Assembly: GCF_004332295.1 (NCBI RefSeq)
Contig: NZ_RXLP01000019.1
Span: 302,408-366,407 of the forward strand
From: Alloscardovia theropitheci
Lineage (GTDB): Bacteria > Actinomycetota > Actinomycetes > Actinomycetales > Bifidobacteriaceae
Length of the DNA: 64,000 bases
Direction: 5' to 3'
Shown here one piece after another: positions 46,876-60,093 of this stretch. The translations under genes were made by a program, and so were the position numbers. Each line of letters begins with the position of its first letter. Within the stretch, counting starts at the first letter, position 1. The notes below the pieces were generated by a model. It did not search any database, had not been told where the DNA came from, and worked only from the letters and a program-made list of their open reading frames with translations.

Positions 46876-47757
46876 ATGCTTTCGATAATGGATTTTATTA
46901 ATGATTTGTATAATCCCATTTTGTCCTTTTTGCCGAGGGCGCTGTTGGTAGCAGCTGTGAGTGCAGTTGTCTGTGCAATTGTTGGAACGCATGTAGTGCT
47001 ACGAGGCATGGCATTTATTGGAGACGCTGTCGCGCATGCAGTTTTTCCGGGGCTAGCTTTCTCCTTTATAACTGGAGGTTCGCTCGTTCTTGGAGGTGCT
47101 GTAGCGGGAATCGCTACGGCTATTCTTGTCGCATTACTTTCTCAAAATCGACGGCTTAAAGAAGACTCTGTTATAGGTGTTCTTTTTGTGGGAGCCTTTG
47201 CCCTAGGAATAGTAATTATTTCGCGCTCTGCGGGCTATGCTGGTTCTCTTCAAGATTTCCTGTTCGGATCTCTTACAGGCGTTAGTGTTGACGATATTCC
47301 GCTTATGCTCATAGGATCTCTCGTAGTTATAAGTATTCTCGCTTTTTTCAATAAAGAGCTAGTCGCAGTATCAATTGACCGTGAAACTGCGCGAGCACTC
47401 GGTATACCAGTTCTTTTTGTAGACATCGTTCTCTACGTTTCAGTCGCACTCGCAGTTGTTATTTCCGTGCAAACGATTGGTAATGTTTTAGTTTTGGCAC
47501 TGCTTGTAGCTCCGGCTGCCACGGCTCGGCTTGTTACTAATCGCATGTCCAGCATGATGACAGTTGCGTCGATTCTCTCGTTGATTTCGAGCTTCGTTGG
47601 AATTTATTTATCGTGGGCTTTAGATCTACCTGCTGGAGCGACAATAGTATGTGTATTGACAGTTGTATTCGCAAGTGTATGGTTATGCGCCCCACATCAT
47701 GGAATTCTTGCGAAATACTTTAGTACGTGGAAAATGCATAAGAATTTGTCTGATTGA
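46876..47757 (+). CDS. ABC transporter permease of the anchored-repeat metal system
   Basis: This 293-residue membrane protein of the ABC-3 (ZnuB/MntC-like) family has about eight helices, with the conserved stretches VLRGMAFIGDAVAHAVFPG and ALLVAPAATARL. GAGGAG and a 3-base gap after the ATPase gene show cotranscription. By family it would import zinc or manganese. The companion surface repeats resemble the computationally defined anchored-repeat ABC transporters of actinobacteria, whose true substrate is not known to me. Confidence 0.92.
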   Translation: MLSIMDFINDLYNPILSFLPRALLVAAVSAVVCAIVGTHVVLRGMAFIGDAVAHAVFPGLAFSFITGGSLVLGGAVAGIATAILVALLSQNRRLKEDSVIGVLFVGAFALGIVIISRSAGYAGSLQDFLFGSLTGVSVDDIPLMLIGSLVVISILAFFNKELVAVSIDRETARALGIPVLFVDIVLYVSVALAVVISVQTIGNVLVLALLVAPAATARLVTNRMSSMMTVASILSLISSFVGIYLSWALDLPAGATIVCVLTVVFASVWLCAPHHGILAKYFSTWKMHKNLSD

Positions 47758-47764
47758 GAAAAGA

Positions 47765-47812
47765 GAAAAAAGAAATGTCTCATACCACATGCGGACATAT
47801 GATATGAGACAT
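47765..47812 (-). terminator. terminator of tRNA-Pro
   Basis: Ten-base arms ATGTCTCATA and TATGAGACAT form a hairpin. On the minus strand it is followed by a T-rich stretch (TTTCTTTTTTC), so it most likely ends tRNA-Pro transcription. It may also help stop the ABC operon. Confidence 0.75.
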
Positions 47813-47819
47813 GACAAAG

Positions 47820-47893
47820 TCGGGTTAGCGGGATTTGAACCCGCGACTTCCTCGTCCCGAACGAGGCGCGCTACCAAACTGCGCTATAACCCG
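47820..47893 (-). tRNA. tRNA-Pro (CGG)
   Basis: On the minus strand the 74-base gene has acceptor CGGGTTA/TAACCCG, D-arm AGCGCAGTTTGGTAGCGC, anticodon stem CCTCG/CGAGG with loop TTCGGGA (anticodon CGG) and T-arm GCGGGTTCAAATCCCGC. CCA is not encoded. Confidence 0.95.
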
Positions 47894-48221
47894 TCAACGC
47901 ACTCAGAGGTACATTAACGAAAGTTAGTGTACCTCTATCTCGTCATTTTGAACAAATCTCGTGACCGCGAGTCTCATTATGCACACTATGAGCATCATCC
48001 TCGCATTGGTCAAATAATTGGTCGGATGAGAGATGGATGAGAACTGTAGAACAAGGGCGCTCATCGGGATACGAATGGGCGAAATACGTGAGAAATAATA
48101 AGCGCATAGAGGAAAACAGAGAATTTTTAGGTCGTTTTCAGAGTTTTTTCAGAAAAATAGTTTTTCCTTATATTCAGAAATATTCAGAAATAACGTTGTG
48201 AAGAAAATCAAGGAAATAAAA
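47894..48221. other. intergenic region between tRNA-Pro and the second HtrA
   Basis: No gene is seen. A 13-base inverted repeat (GAGGTACATTAAC / GTTAGTGTACCTC, one mismatch) with GAAA loop lies at 47906-47935. Two TATTCAGAAA direct repeats stand just before the HtrA gene (about 48171-48190), within a T/A-rich block that likely holds its promoter. Confidence 0.55.
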
Positions 48222-49856
48222 ATGGTTGATGAATTATTTAATGAATCTGATAACGAACAAACTCGAAATATCAATTATCCTGATAACAATTACTCTCAGA
48301 CTGCGTCAAACAATGCGCAAAACTCTCCATCAGCATTTCCATCGGTCTCCGGTGCAACACCGGTAGCTCCGATTTCTCAAAATGGTCAATTTGGGCAAGA
48401 ACAGGTAGAAAGCGCATCACAGTCAGCTATGCCGTTATTTAGCGAACCGTCTGCATACGCGTCTGCTCCATCTTCTGCTTCACCGTCTGCTTCACCGTCT
48501 GCGCAGCCAGCAAGTAATGCTTTTGCTGATCCAGCAAATGCTTCAGGAACACCTGCTGCTGTAACTGCGCAGGGAGCGCAACTGAGTTATCAGTCGATTG
48601 AGTCGATTATGAAGAAGAATCGTAGAACGACGTTATGGACAGCAATCGGCGCTACGGTAGTCACAGCCGTACTTATGGGCGGGATTGGATACGCTGGAAT
48701 TCGCACGGGAGTCATCAGCGTTCCGTCATCAACGAGTTTAAGCTCTATCTCAAGTTCAACAGGGGCAGCAGGAACAACGCAGGTTTCCAATTCGCAAGTA
48801 AATTGGACTGCTGTCGCTAAGAAGGTTTCCAACTCCGTCGTTTCAATTCAAGGAACTGTTTCAAACGGCTCAGTTATAGGTTCAGGAGCAATTTTGGATG
48901 CTCAGGGCAATATCATCACGAATAATCATGTGGTCAATGGTGCTTCAAACTTGCAGGTGACCACGGCAAATGGCGATATGTATGAGGCGGAAGTCGTGGG
49001 GGCGGATGCAACTACGGATTTGGCAGTTATTCGTTTGAAGAATGCGCCAAGTAATCTTGAACCAGTGACATTTGCAAACTCTGATGATTTGGCGGTCGGA
49101 GAAGCGGTTATGGCAATTGGTAGCCCATTGGGGTACGAGAATACTGCGACCTCGGGAATTGTTTCGGCGCTTAATCGTCCTGTTTCAGTTGCAAGCGATG
49201 ACAATGGAAATAACGTTGTAGTTACAAACGCCGTCCAAATTGATGCTTCTATTAATTCTGGAAATTCGGGTGGGCCAACGTTTAACGCACAAGGTCAAAT
49301 GATTGGTATCAATTCGTCAATTGCTACGGCTCGTACGTCGAATGGTTCGTCAAGCAGTACCGGCTCGATTGGTATTGGTTTTGCAATCCCTGCTAATTTA
49401 GCAAAATGGGTGAGTTCCTCAATTATTTCGAATGGTAAGGCGTCGCATGTTTCGCTTGGTGTGACGGTGCAAACTGCCACTACTACTGCAGACGGGGCAA
49501 CACGTACAGGCGCTCAGGTGCAATCGGTGACAACAGGCTCTGCAGCAGCGTCAGCAGGAATACAACGTGGAGATACGATAGTTGCATACGATAATCATGC
49601 TGTTACATCGACAGTTTCGTTGCTGGGATATGTACGCGCAACGCAGAGCGGGAGCAAAGTAACGGTAACCGTGGTGCGTGATGGGAAAGTTTTGAACCTT
49701 TCAGTAAATATGAATCATGAAGAATCTGTTAACGTTACACCTCGTTCCAATAATGATCAGAATTCGGGGCGGGGTAATGATGACGAGAACAATGAGGGTA
49801 ATTCAAACGGCGGCTCGGAAAATCCTTACCAGGAATTCTTCGGAAGAAATAATTAG
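48222..49856 (+). CDS. second membrane-anchored HtrA/DegP-type serine protease with PDZ domain
   Basis: This 544-residue protein parallels the first HtrA with a shorter Ser/Ala/Pro-rich cytoplasmic tail, a transmembrane helix (about 137-160), protease domain with His236 (NNHVVNG), Asp266 (TTDLAVI) and Ser349 (GNSGGP), then a PDZ domain (about 410-500) and a polar Asn/Gly/Glu tail. Both proteins have FADPANASGT in the tail (here residues 101-110). GTG 48198 is open upstream, but AAGGA at 48210-48214 is well spaced for ATG 48222. It lies directly before the rRNA operon. Confidence 0.92.
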   Translation: MVDELFNESDNEQTRNINYPDNNYSQTASNNAQNSPSAFPSVSGATPVAPISQNGQFGQEQVESASQSAMPLFSEPSAYASAPSSASPSASPSAQPASNAFADPANASGTPAAVTAQGAQLSYQSIESIMKKNRRTTLWTAIGATVVTAVLMGGIGYAGIRTGVISVPSSTSLSSISSSTGAAGTTQVSNSQVNWTAVAKKVSNSVVSIQGTVSNGSVIGSGAILDAQGNIITNNHVVNGASNLQVTTANGDMYEAEVVGADATTDLAVIRLKNAPSNLEPVTFANSDDLAVGEAVMAIGSPLGYENTATSGIVSALNRPVSVASDDNGNNVVVTNAVQIDASINSGNSGGPTFNAQGQMIGINSSIATARTSNGSSSSTGSIGIGFAIPANLAKWVSSSIISNGKASHVSLGVTVQTATTTADGATRTGAQVQSVTTGSAAASAGIQRGDTIVAYDNHAVTSTVSLLGYVRATQSGSKVTVTVVRDGKVLNLSVNMNHEESVNVTPRSNNDQNSGRGNDDENNEGNSNGGSENPYQEFFGRNN

Positions 49857-49922
49857 TTGCGAGAAATTGTTCACGCGTCAAAGGGCGTTTTTAGAAATAT
49901 AAGATAATTGTGAAAAGGGATT

Positions 49923-49964
49923 ATGGTGCGCTTCTATTCGAGACTTTTGCAGCGCACCATTTTC
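49923..49964 (+). terminator. terminator after the second HtrA gene
   Basis: Perfect 10-base arms ATGGTGCGCT and AGCGCACCAT with an 18-base loop are followed by TTTCC, 66 bases after the stop. Confidence 0.7.
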
Positions 49965-50050
49965 CTATGCTTTTGGAGATAGGACTATTTGCATATATGT
50001 AAGAGATACCAACGCTGACTGTTAATATGTCGTGTATCTTGCGTGCGTGC

Positions 50051-50305
50051 GGTTTGGTGTTTTTTGGTGTGCGACACGCGGGTGGTTGTGGTGGTGGGTG
50101 TTTTGGTGTATTGTTTTTATTCGCTGCCTGATACGGCATGGCTTCCTGGTTGGGGGTTTGTGTTGGTTTGTGTTGTGGTGGTTTGAGAACTCAAGAGCGT
50201 GTTTTGTACTACTTTTTTATGTTTTGATAATGCCAGTGGATACTCGCTAGGATACTGTTGTGTGTTTTAGTACTGTGATGGTTTGATGAGTGTCCGTTTT
50301 TTTTG
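50051..50305 (+). promoter_or_regulatory. rRNA operon promoter and leader, copy 1
   Basis: This 255-base upstream region is repeated at 63747-64000 with a single one-base indel. A promoter TTGTAC (50204-50209), 16 bases, GATAAT (50226-50231) fits the rRNA promoter. An anti-termination boxA-like phrase TTGAGAACTCAA lies near 50184-50195, and a similar phrase (TTGAGAACT) recurs in the 16S-23S spacer. The remaining bases to 50367 are T-rich leader. The long ORFs that cross it are not genes. Confidence 0.75.
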
Positions 50306-50367
50306 TGCGTTTTTTAACGTTGATTTTATTTTTTTGATGAGTCTGTTTATCGACTTTTTCATGAAGT

Positions 50368-55340
<4,973 letters not shown>

Positions 55341-55487
55341 CTCCACACACTAGTGTGTGTGGGCTGATACTCTTCCTAAGGTAACATTGAACACTAAGTG
55401 TCCTTAACGATTTTTTCGCGTCTACTAGCCGGTCCCCAACCCGCCACAGGGTTTGCGTGTATGGTTGTATCCGAATAATTTAAGATT

Positions 55488-55605
55488 TGTGGTGGCCTTG
55501 GCCTAGGGGTTACGCCCAGTCTCCATTTCGAACCTGGTAGCTAAGACCTAGCACGGTGATGGTACTGCACTCGATAGGGTGTGGGAGAGTAACACGCCGC
55601 CACAC
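55488..55605 (+). rRNA. 5S ribosomal RNA
   Basis: About 118 bases from TGTGGTGGCCTT, whose start pairs with the terminal CGCCGCCACAC, with the conserved CATTTCGAACCTGG and GGGAGAGTAACACGCCGCC. It follows the 23S gene by about 147 bases. Confidence 0.95.
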
Positions 55606-55616
55606 TAACACTTCAA

Positions 55617-55649
55617 GGGTGGTCACAACAGTGACCACCCATTTTTTTT
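55617..55649 (+). terminator. rRNA operon terminator
   Basis: Perfect 10-base arms GGGTGGTCAC and GTGACCACCC with AACA loop are followed by an eight-T run, immediately after 5S rRNA. Confidence 0.92.
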
Positions 55650-55771
55650 ATTTTCGTTTTTCGTGATTGAAACAGGACACAAACCACCACACACGCAATC
55701 TCACAAGTCGAGAGCATAATCAGGGAATATACGGGAGAATTCAGCGTGGAATTCTTATAGACTTTATGATT

Positions 55772-56143
55772 ATGAGAACTTTAGGAAACATATTATGGAT
55801 AATTCTTGGCGGTGCTAGTATTGCAGCTTCGTGGTTTTTTGTTGGGCTTGTTCTGTGTATAACAATTATCGGGATCCCACTAGGATTGCAGTGCTTTAAA
55901 ATGGGATGGCTTACACTTATGCCCTTTGGACAGACTGTAACCTATGGTGGCAGCTTCTTATCTATGTTAGGTAATGTGATCTGGGCAGTTACTGTAGGTT
56001 GGATATTGGCTGTTCTTTACCTTTTCGCTGGGCTTCTCAATTGCATTACCATAATTGGTATCCCTTTTGGTATTCAATCATTCAAAATGATGAAATTAGC
56101 GTTCGCGCCATTCGGTGCTACCGTCACACCAAATTACTATTAA
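55772..56143 (+). CDS. YccF-family inner-membrane protein
   Basis: This roughly 124-residue protein has two copies of the YccF domain (NILWIILGG ... CITIIGIPLGLQCFKM and VIWAVTVGW ... CITIIGIPFGIQSFKM), with about four membrane helices. The function is unknown. The ORF is open further upstream to 55667, but family members start at the MRTLGN segment, so I choose ATG 55772 (ATG 55766 is also possible). The ribosome-binding site is weak. Confidence 0.8.
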   Translation: MRTLGNILWIILGGASIAASWFFVGLVLCITIIGIPLGLQCFKMGWLTLMPFGQTVTYGGSFLSMLGNVIWAVTVGWILAVLYLFAGLLNCITIIGIPFGIQSFKMMKLAFAPFGATVTPNYY

Positions 56144-56172
56144 GCTTTTAATTACATGCTTGATGTATTGAA

Positions 56173-56898
56173 TTATAAAGCAGCAAGGCCTAGAGCTGAA
56201 TTCACTTCTGAAACGATTGCTTTCATAGCTTCACTTGCAGCTTGCGGTTCCCCCATCAGAATTGCATGTGCAACTTGCTCGTGGGACTTTAACGCTTTCT
56301 CATCAGGCTTTTGAGGAAACATATTTATTTCTACGCGTCCGCGTAAAACAGTTTCAACCATCCCAGAGAGATCTGCAAAAAGAGGATTACCACTATGTTT
56401 AAGCATGAGCGTATGGAATTGTATATCTAGCTGATGGAACTGGGCTATTTTGCCTTCTTTAGCTGCTTTAACCATCTCGATTCCAGTTGCGGAAATATGG
56501 GTACGTTCTTGGATAGAGGCTCGCTGAGCACAACCGGCAGCAGCTGCAGGCTCAATAGCTAGTCTTAATTCAGTTAGAGCCCTTAGTTCATCCTCTCGGT
56601 AAGGCGAGTACAGTTTCCACGCAATAACACGTGTGCTCATATCGTCCCATAAATCTGGTGCACAAGCAATTACACCAGTTCCTCGCTGGAACTGTACACA
56701 TCTCAACGATGAGAGCAGTCGAGTCGCCTCACGGGCGACAGTTCGAGAAATATCAAATTGAGCTTGGATATCTTCCAGTTTCTTGCTATAGCCGGGTAAC
56801 CACTGGCCATCTAGAATTTCGTGAGCAAGAGAATCGGCGACTGAGACATGCAGAGGCTCTTTAGAATTAGATATCTCCAATGGTGCTTCTTCAGACAT
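56173..56898 (-). CDS. GntR/FadR-family regulator of gluconate use
   Basis: This 241-residue regulator has a winged-helix DNA-binding domain (about 18-85; KKLEDIQAQFDISRTVAREATRLL) and a helical FCD ligand domain with the Asp/His metal-site pattern (LDIQFHTLMLKHSGN). GTGGAGG 6 bases before ATG 56898 fixes the start. It is divergent from gntK, gntP and gnd, so it most likely senses gluconate or 6-phosphogluconate and represses that operon. Confidence 0.9.
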   Translation of the reverse strand: MSEEAPLEISNSKEPLHVSVADSLAHEILDGQWLPGYSKKLEDIQAQFDISRTVAREATRLLSSLRCVQFQRGTGVIACAPDLWDDMSTRVIAWKLYSPYREDELRALTELRLAIEPAAAAGCAQRASIQERTHISATGIEMVKAAKEGKIAQFHQLDIQFHTLMLKHSGNPLFADLSGMVETVLRGRVEINMFPQKPDEKALKSHEQVAHAILMGEPQAASEAMKAIVSEVNSALGLAAL

Positions 56899-56973
56899 GC
56901 AAACCTCCACAAATAACCTTATCAACTTATCGTATCAAGAAGTATGACACTCGAAATACTACAAATTATGCAA

Positions 56974-57016
56974 AGACTCTCAGCTACTTGACAGAGAGTC
57001 TCAGCAGAGATAGTAT
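56974..57016 (+). promoter_or_regulatory. gluconate operon promoter with inverted-repeat operator
   Basis: A -35 TTGACA (56988-56993) and -10 TAGTAT (57011-57016) are 17 bases apart. A perfect 8-base inverted repeat AGACTCTC-N12-GAGAGTCT (56974-57001) brackets the -35, a good site for the divergent GntR regulator. Confidence 0.65.
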
Positions 57017-57046
57017 AAAATCATTGTCGATACCAAAGGGGTTATA

Positions 57047-57571
57047 ATGGCAAATCACATAGTAGTTATGGGAGTCGCTGGATGCGGCAAATCCACTGTT
57101 GTTGAAGCAATCAGAGATCAGCTTGGATATACACTTGCTGAGGGTGATGATTTCCATCCACAAGCGAATATAGACAAAATGTCAGCTGGAATTCCTCTAA
57201 CAGACGAGGACCGTTGGCCATGGCTTGATGTTATCAACAAGTGGATGATTGCTCGAGAAAGTCTAGACGAAAATACAGTTGTATCAAGCTCTGCATTAAA
57301 ACGGTCATATCGTGAAGCCCTTTCGAAGGATTTGAATGTTTACTTCCTTCATCTCGATGGTTCACAAGAGCTGATTCAAGCTCGCTTATCGGCGCGAAAG
57401 AATCACTTTATGCCTGCTTCGTTGCTTCCAAGTCAATTCGCAATATTAGAGCCACTTGGAGATGATGAAAATGGCGAGGTCATTTCGATTGAGGGAACAA
57501 TAGAAGATGTTGTAGCACGCTCAATTGAAGCAGTAAAAGCATACGAACTTCGTGAACAAAGCGCAAAGTAG
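57047..57571 (+). CDS. gntK: gluconokinase
   Basis: This 174-residue kinase phosphorylates D-gluconate to 6-phosphogluconate with ATP. It shows P-loop GVAGCGKST, EGDDFHPQANIDKMSAGIPLTDEDRWPWL, SSALKRSYRE and HFMPASLLPSQ, all hallmarks of GntK. It is the first gene of a three-gene operon with permease and dehydrogenase. Confidence 0.96.
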   Translation: MANHIVVMGVAGCGKSTVVEAIRDQLGYTLAEGDDFHPQANIDKMSAGIPLTDEDRWPWLDVINKWMIARESLDENTVVSSSALKRSYREALSKDLNVYFLHLDGSQELIQARLSARKNHFMPASLLPSQFAILEPLGDDENGEVISIEGTIEDVVARSIEAVKAYELREQSAK

Positions 57572-57597
57572 CGTAAGAAAATACATTGGAGTAAAAA

Positions 57598-58938
57598 ATG
57601 TCTCAATTAATCATTGCAGCAATATTAGGTATTGCACTTATCGTTGTTCTTATTGCTGTGGTTAAAGTACATCCATTCCTTTCTTTGATGATTGGATCAG
57701 CAATAACAGCAGTTATTGCAGGCGTGCCATACGACCAGAGCTTGACTAGCTTTACCACAGGTGTGGGAAGCACCGTTTCTGGCGTGGGACTGTTAATTGC
57801 TCTTGGTGGCATAATTGGTATTCTATTGACCCGTTCAGGTGGCGCCGACGTTATCGTTGACACTATCTTGGAAAAAGCTCCACACAATAAACTTGCGTGG
57901 GCAATGGCTATGAGTGCATTCATAGTCGGCATTCCACTCTTCTTTGAGGTTGGTGTTGTTATACTTATACCAATTATTTTGCTCGTTGCACGACGCGCTA
58001 AAATGCCTGTAATCGCATTAGGTATTCCTGCATTAGCTGGTTTGTCTGCTTTGCATGCATTTGTTCCACCTCATCCTGGGCCGCTTGTCGCAATTGATGC
58101 TTTACATGCAAACCTAGGACTTACCTTGGGACTTGGTTTACTTATCGCAATTCCAACCGTCATCATATCTGGCCCACTATTGGCAAAGTGGATGGTCAAG
58201 CTTGTGCCTATCATGGCGCCAGAAGAAGATACAGTAAAATCTAGCGAAAAAGCTGAGAGCCGTCCAAGCTTTATTGAGGCTGTAAGCGTTATTATTCTTC
58301 CAGTGGTCTTGATGCTTGCTGCAAGCGTAGTTGATGTACTTGGACAGACAAAGACTGCTGTAGGTCGTGCAATTGTATGGATCGGTAGCCCACTAGAAGC
58401 ATTAACAATTACTACAATCTTTGCGATGATTCTTTTCGCAGTTCGTGCAAAATGGTCACGTGATACCTTGAATTCTCTTGTGGGAATGTCCTTCTCATCA
58501 ATCGCAAGCATTCTTCTTATTGTTGCTGCTGGTGGTGGTTTCAAGCAAACACTTGTCGATTCCGGAATTGGCAAAGTCATAGCAAGCGGAATCGTCCAGG
58601 CAAATCTAAATCCTTTGCTTGCGGGATGGCTCGTAGCTGTTCTTATTCGCTTAGCAACCGGATCAGCAACGGTAGCGACTGTTACAGCATCCGGTATCAT
58701 AGCTCCATTGGCGGCTAATTTAAATCCAGTGCAACTTGCATTGTTAGTTCTTGCTATCGGTGCTGGGTCTATCTTCCTATCTCACGTTAACGATGCCGGA
58801 TTCTGGCTCGTGAAGGAATATTTCGGAATGACTGTCGGTCAGACATTTAAGACCTGGTCATTAATGGAGACGGCATTGTCGGTAGTTGGTTTAGCAATCG
58901 TCATGCTTGTATCCGCAATCGTCCCAATCTTTATGTAA
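57598..58938 (+). CDS. gntP: gluconate:H+ symporter, GntP family
   Basis: This 446-residue permease has about 12 helices. GntP motifs are ALGGIIGILLTRSGGAD, FFEVGVVILIPI, VPPHPGPLVAIDAL and HVNDAGFWLVKEYF. It imports gluconate or a close sugar acid. It starts 26 bases after gntK with GGAG upstream. Confidence 0.95.
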   Translation: MSQLIIAAILGIALIVVLIAVVKVHPFLSLMIGSAITAVIAGVPYDQSLTSFTTGVGSTVSGVGLLIALGGIIGILLTRSGGADVIVDTILEKAPHNKLAWAMAMSAFIVGIPLFFEVGVVILIPIILLVARRAKMPVIALGIPALAGLSALHAFVPPHPGPLVAIDALHANLGLTLGLGLLIAIPTVIISGPLLAKWMVKLVPIMAPEEDTVKSSEKAESRPSFIEAVSVIILPVVLMLAASVVDVLGQTKTAVGRAIVWIGSPLEALTITTIFAMILFAVRAKWSRDTLNSLVGMSFSSIASILLIVAAGGGFKQTLVDSGIGKVIASGIVQANLNPLLAGWLVAVLIRLATGSATVATVTASGIIAPLAANLNPVQLALLVLAIGAGSIFLSHVNDAGFWLVKEYFGMTVGQTFKTWSLMETALSVVGLAIVMLVSAIVPIFM

Positions 58939-58975
58939 CAACGTAACGGTTCATACAGAATAAGGAGATAACAGA

Positions 58976-59851
58976 ATGAAACTTGGTGTTATTGGATTAG
59001 GTCGTATGGGCGGCAACATGGTCAAGCGCTTACGTGCAGGTGGTCATGAAGTTGTGGGGTTTGATGTCAATCCAGAATCTGAACGTGACGTCGAGTCAAT
59101 GGAACAGCTAGTTGATAAGCTCGAAACTCCACGCATCGTGTGGGTAATGGTACCCGCTGGAAATCCTACAGATACTACTATCGACACACTCGAAAATCTT
59201 CTCGAAGATGGCGATTTAGTTATTGATGGTGGTAACACGCGATATACAGATGATCATCGCCATGCTGACTCTTTGGCTGCCAAAGGAATTCATTTCATGG
59301 ATGTTGGAGTCTCAGGCGGAGTATGGGGAGCATCTCGAGGATATGCGCTCATGGTTGGTGGTAGTGAAGAAGACTACAACCGTGCATTGCCAATCTTTGA
59401 AACGCTTAAGCCAGAAGGTGCTGATGGTTTAGTGCTCGCAGGACCAGTCGGTGGTGGGCATTTCGCCAAAATGGTACACAATGGCATCGAATACGGAATG
59501 ATGCAAGCTTTTGGCGAAGGTTTTGAAACCATGATGCGTTCAGAGCTCATTGATAACCCCGCAGAAGTAATGACCTCGTGGCGTGAAGGCTCGGTTGTAC
59601 AATCATGGCTCCTGGATCTCTTCGCACGCGCTGCACACGATGACCCAACATTAAGAAATATGCCTCCAGTAGCAAACGAATCTGGTGAGGCAAAATGGAT
59701 GGTTGAAGCAGCACTAGAGCTTGGTGTGCCAACGCCAGCAACGGCTTCAGCTTTGTGGGCTCGCCAGACCTCTCGTGGTGGTGGTGACGATACACTTCGA
59801 GTAGTGTCATCACTTCGAGCACAATTTGGCGGACACGTAACTCAACAGTAG
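58976..59851 (+). CDS. gnd: 6-phosphogluconate dehydrogenase (decarboxylating, short type)
   Basis: This 291-residue enzyme converts 6-phosphogluconate to ribulose-5-phosphate, CO2 and NAD(P)H. It has the nucleotide motif GLGRMGGNM, DGGNTRYTDD and SGGVWGASRGYALMVGG, plus active-site KMVHNGIEYGMMQAF. The short form of about 300 residues is typically NAD-linked (GntZ/YqeC type). It completes the pathway from imported gluconate to the pentose phosphate pool used by the phosphoketolase shunt. A terminator follows. Confidence 0.95.
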   Translation: MKLGVIGLGRMGGNMVKRLRAGGHEVVGFDVNPESERDVESMEQLVDKLETPRIVWVMVPAGNPTDTTIDTLENLLEDGDLVIDGGNTRYTDDHRHADSLAAKGIHFMDVGVSGGVWGASRGYALMVGGSEEDYNRALPIFETLKPEGADGLVLAGPVGGGHFAKMVHNGIEYGMMQAFGEGFETMMRSELIDNPAEVMTSWREGSVVQSWLLDLFARAAHDDPTLRNMPPVANESGEAKWMVEAALELGVPTPATASALWARQTSRGGGDDTLRVVSSLRAQFGGHVTQQ

Positions 59852-59902
59852 GAAAGAAGCAGTAAAAATAAAACATAAATACTAACAGCGCATAAGCGAT
59901 AC

Positions 59903-59935
59903 AGGTGGGCGAGAGTATAGACTTTCGCCCACCTT
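59903..59935 (+). terminator. gluconate operon terminator
   Basis: Arms AGGTGGGCGA and TCGCCCACCT with a 12-base loop lie 51 bases after gnd and are followed by TGTGT. The T-run is poor, so confidence is moderate. Confidence 0.65.
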
Positions 59936-59984
59936 GTGTATGTGGGAAAGTGTAAACAGACATATACGCGGTATGAGAGTAATG

Positions 59985-60003
59985 TCACATGTGATGTACA
60001 TCA
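59985..60003 (+). promoter_or_regulatory. overlapping palindromes upstream of pyruvate oxidase
   Basis: TCACATGTGA (59985-59994) and TGATGTACATCA (59992-60003) are perfect palindromes that overlap by three bases, about 90 bases before the gene start. The half-sites TGTGA/TCACA resemble CRP/FNR-type operators, though arrangement differs. Confidence 0.5.
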
Positions 60004-60093
60004 ATATGTATGAGCTTGTAAAGCGGTTACTGCTATTCGATAATTGTTATAGAACCTTTCACAGACGAAGGGTGGACACGAAAGTAGAATAAT

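Noticed and set aside
50032..50250. A 72-residue frame duplicated at 63724-63945
   Set aside because: It is conserved only because the rRNA leader is duplicated; composition is TG-rich with no protein-like features.
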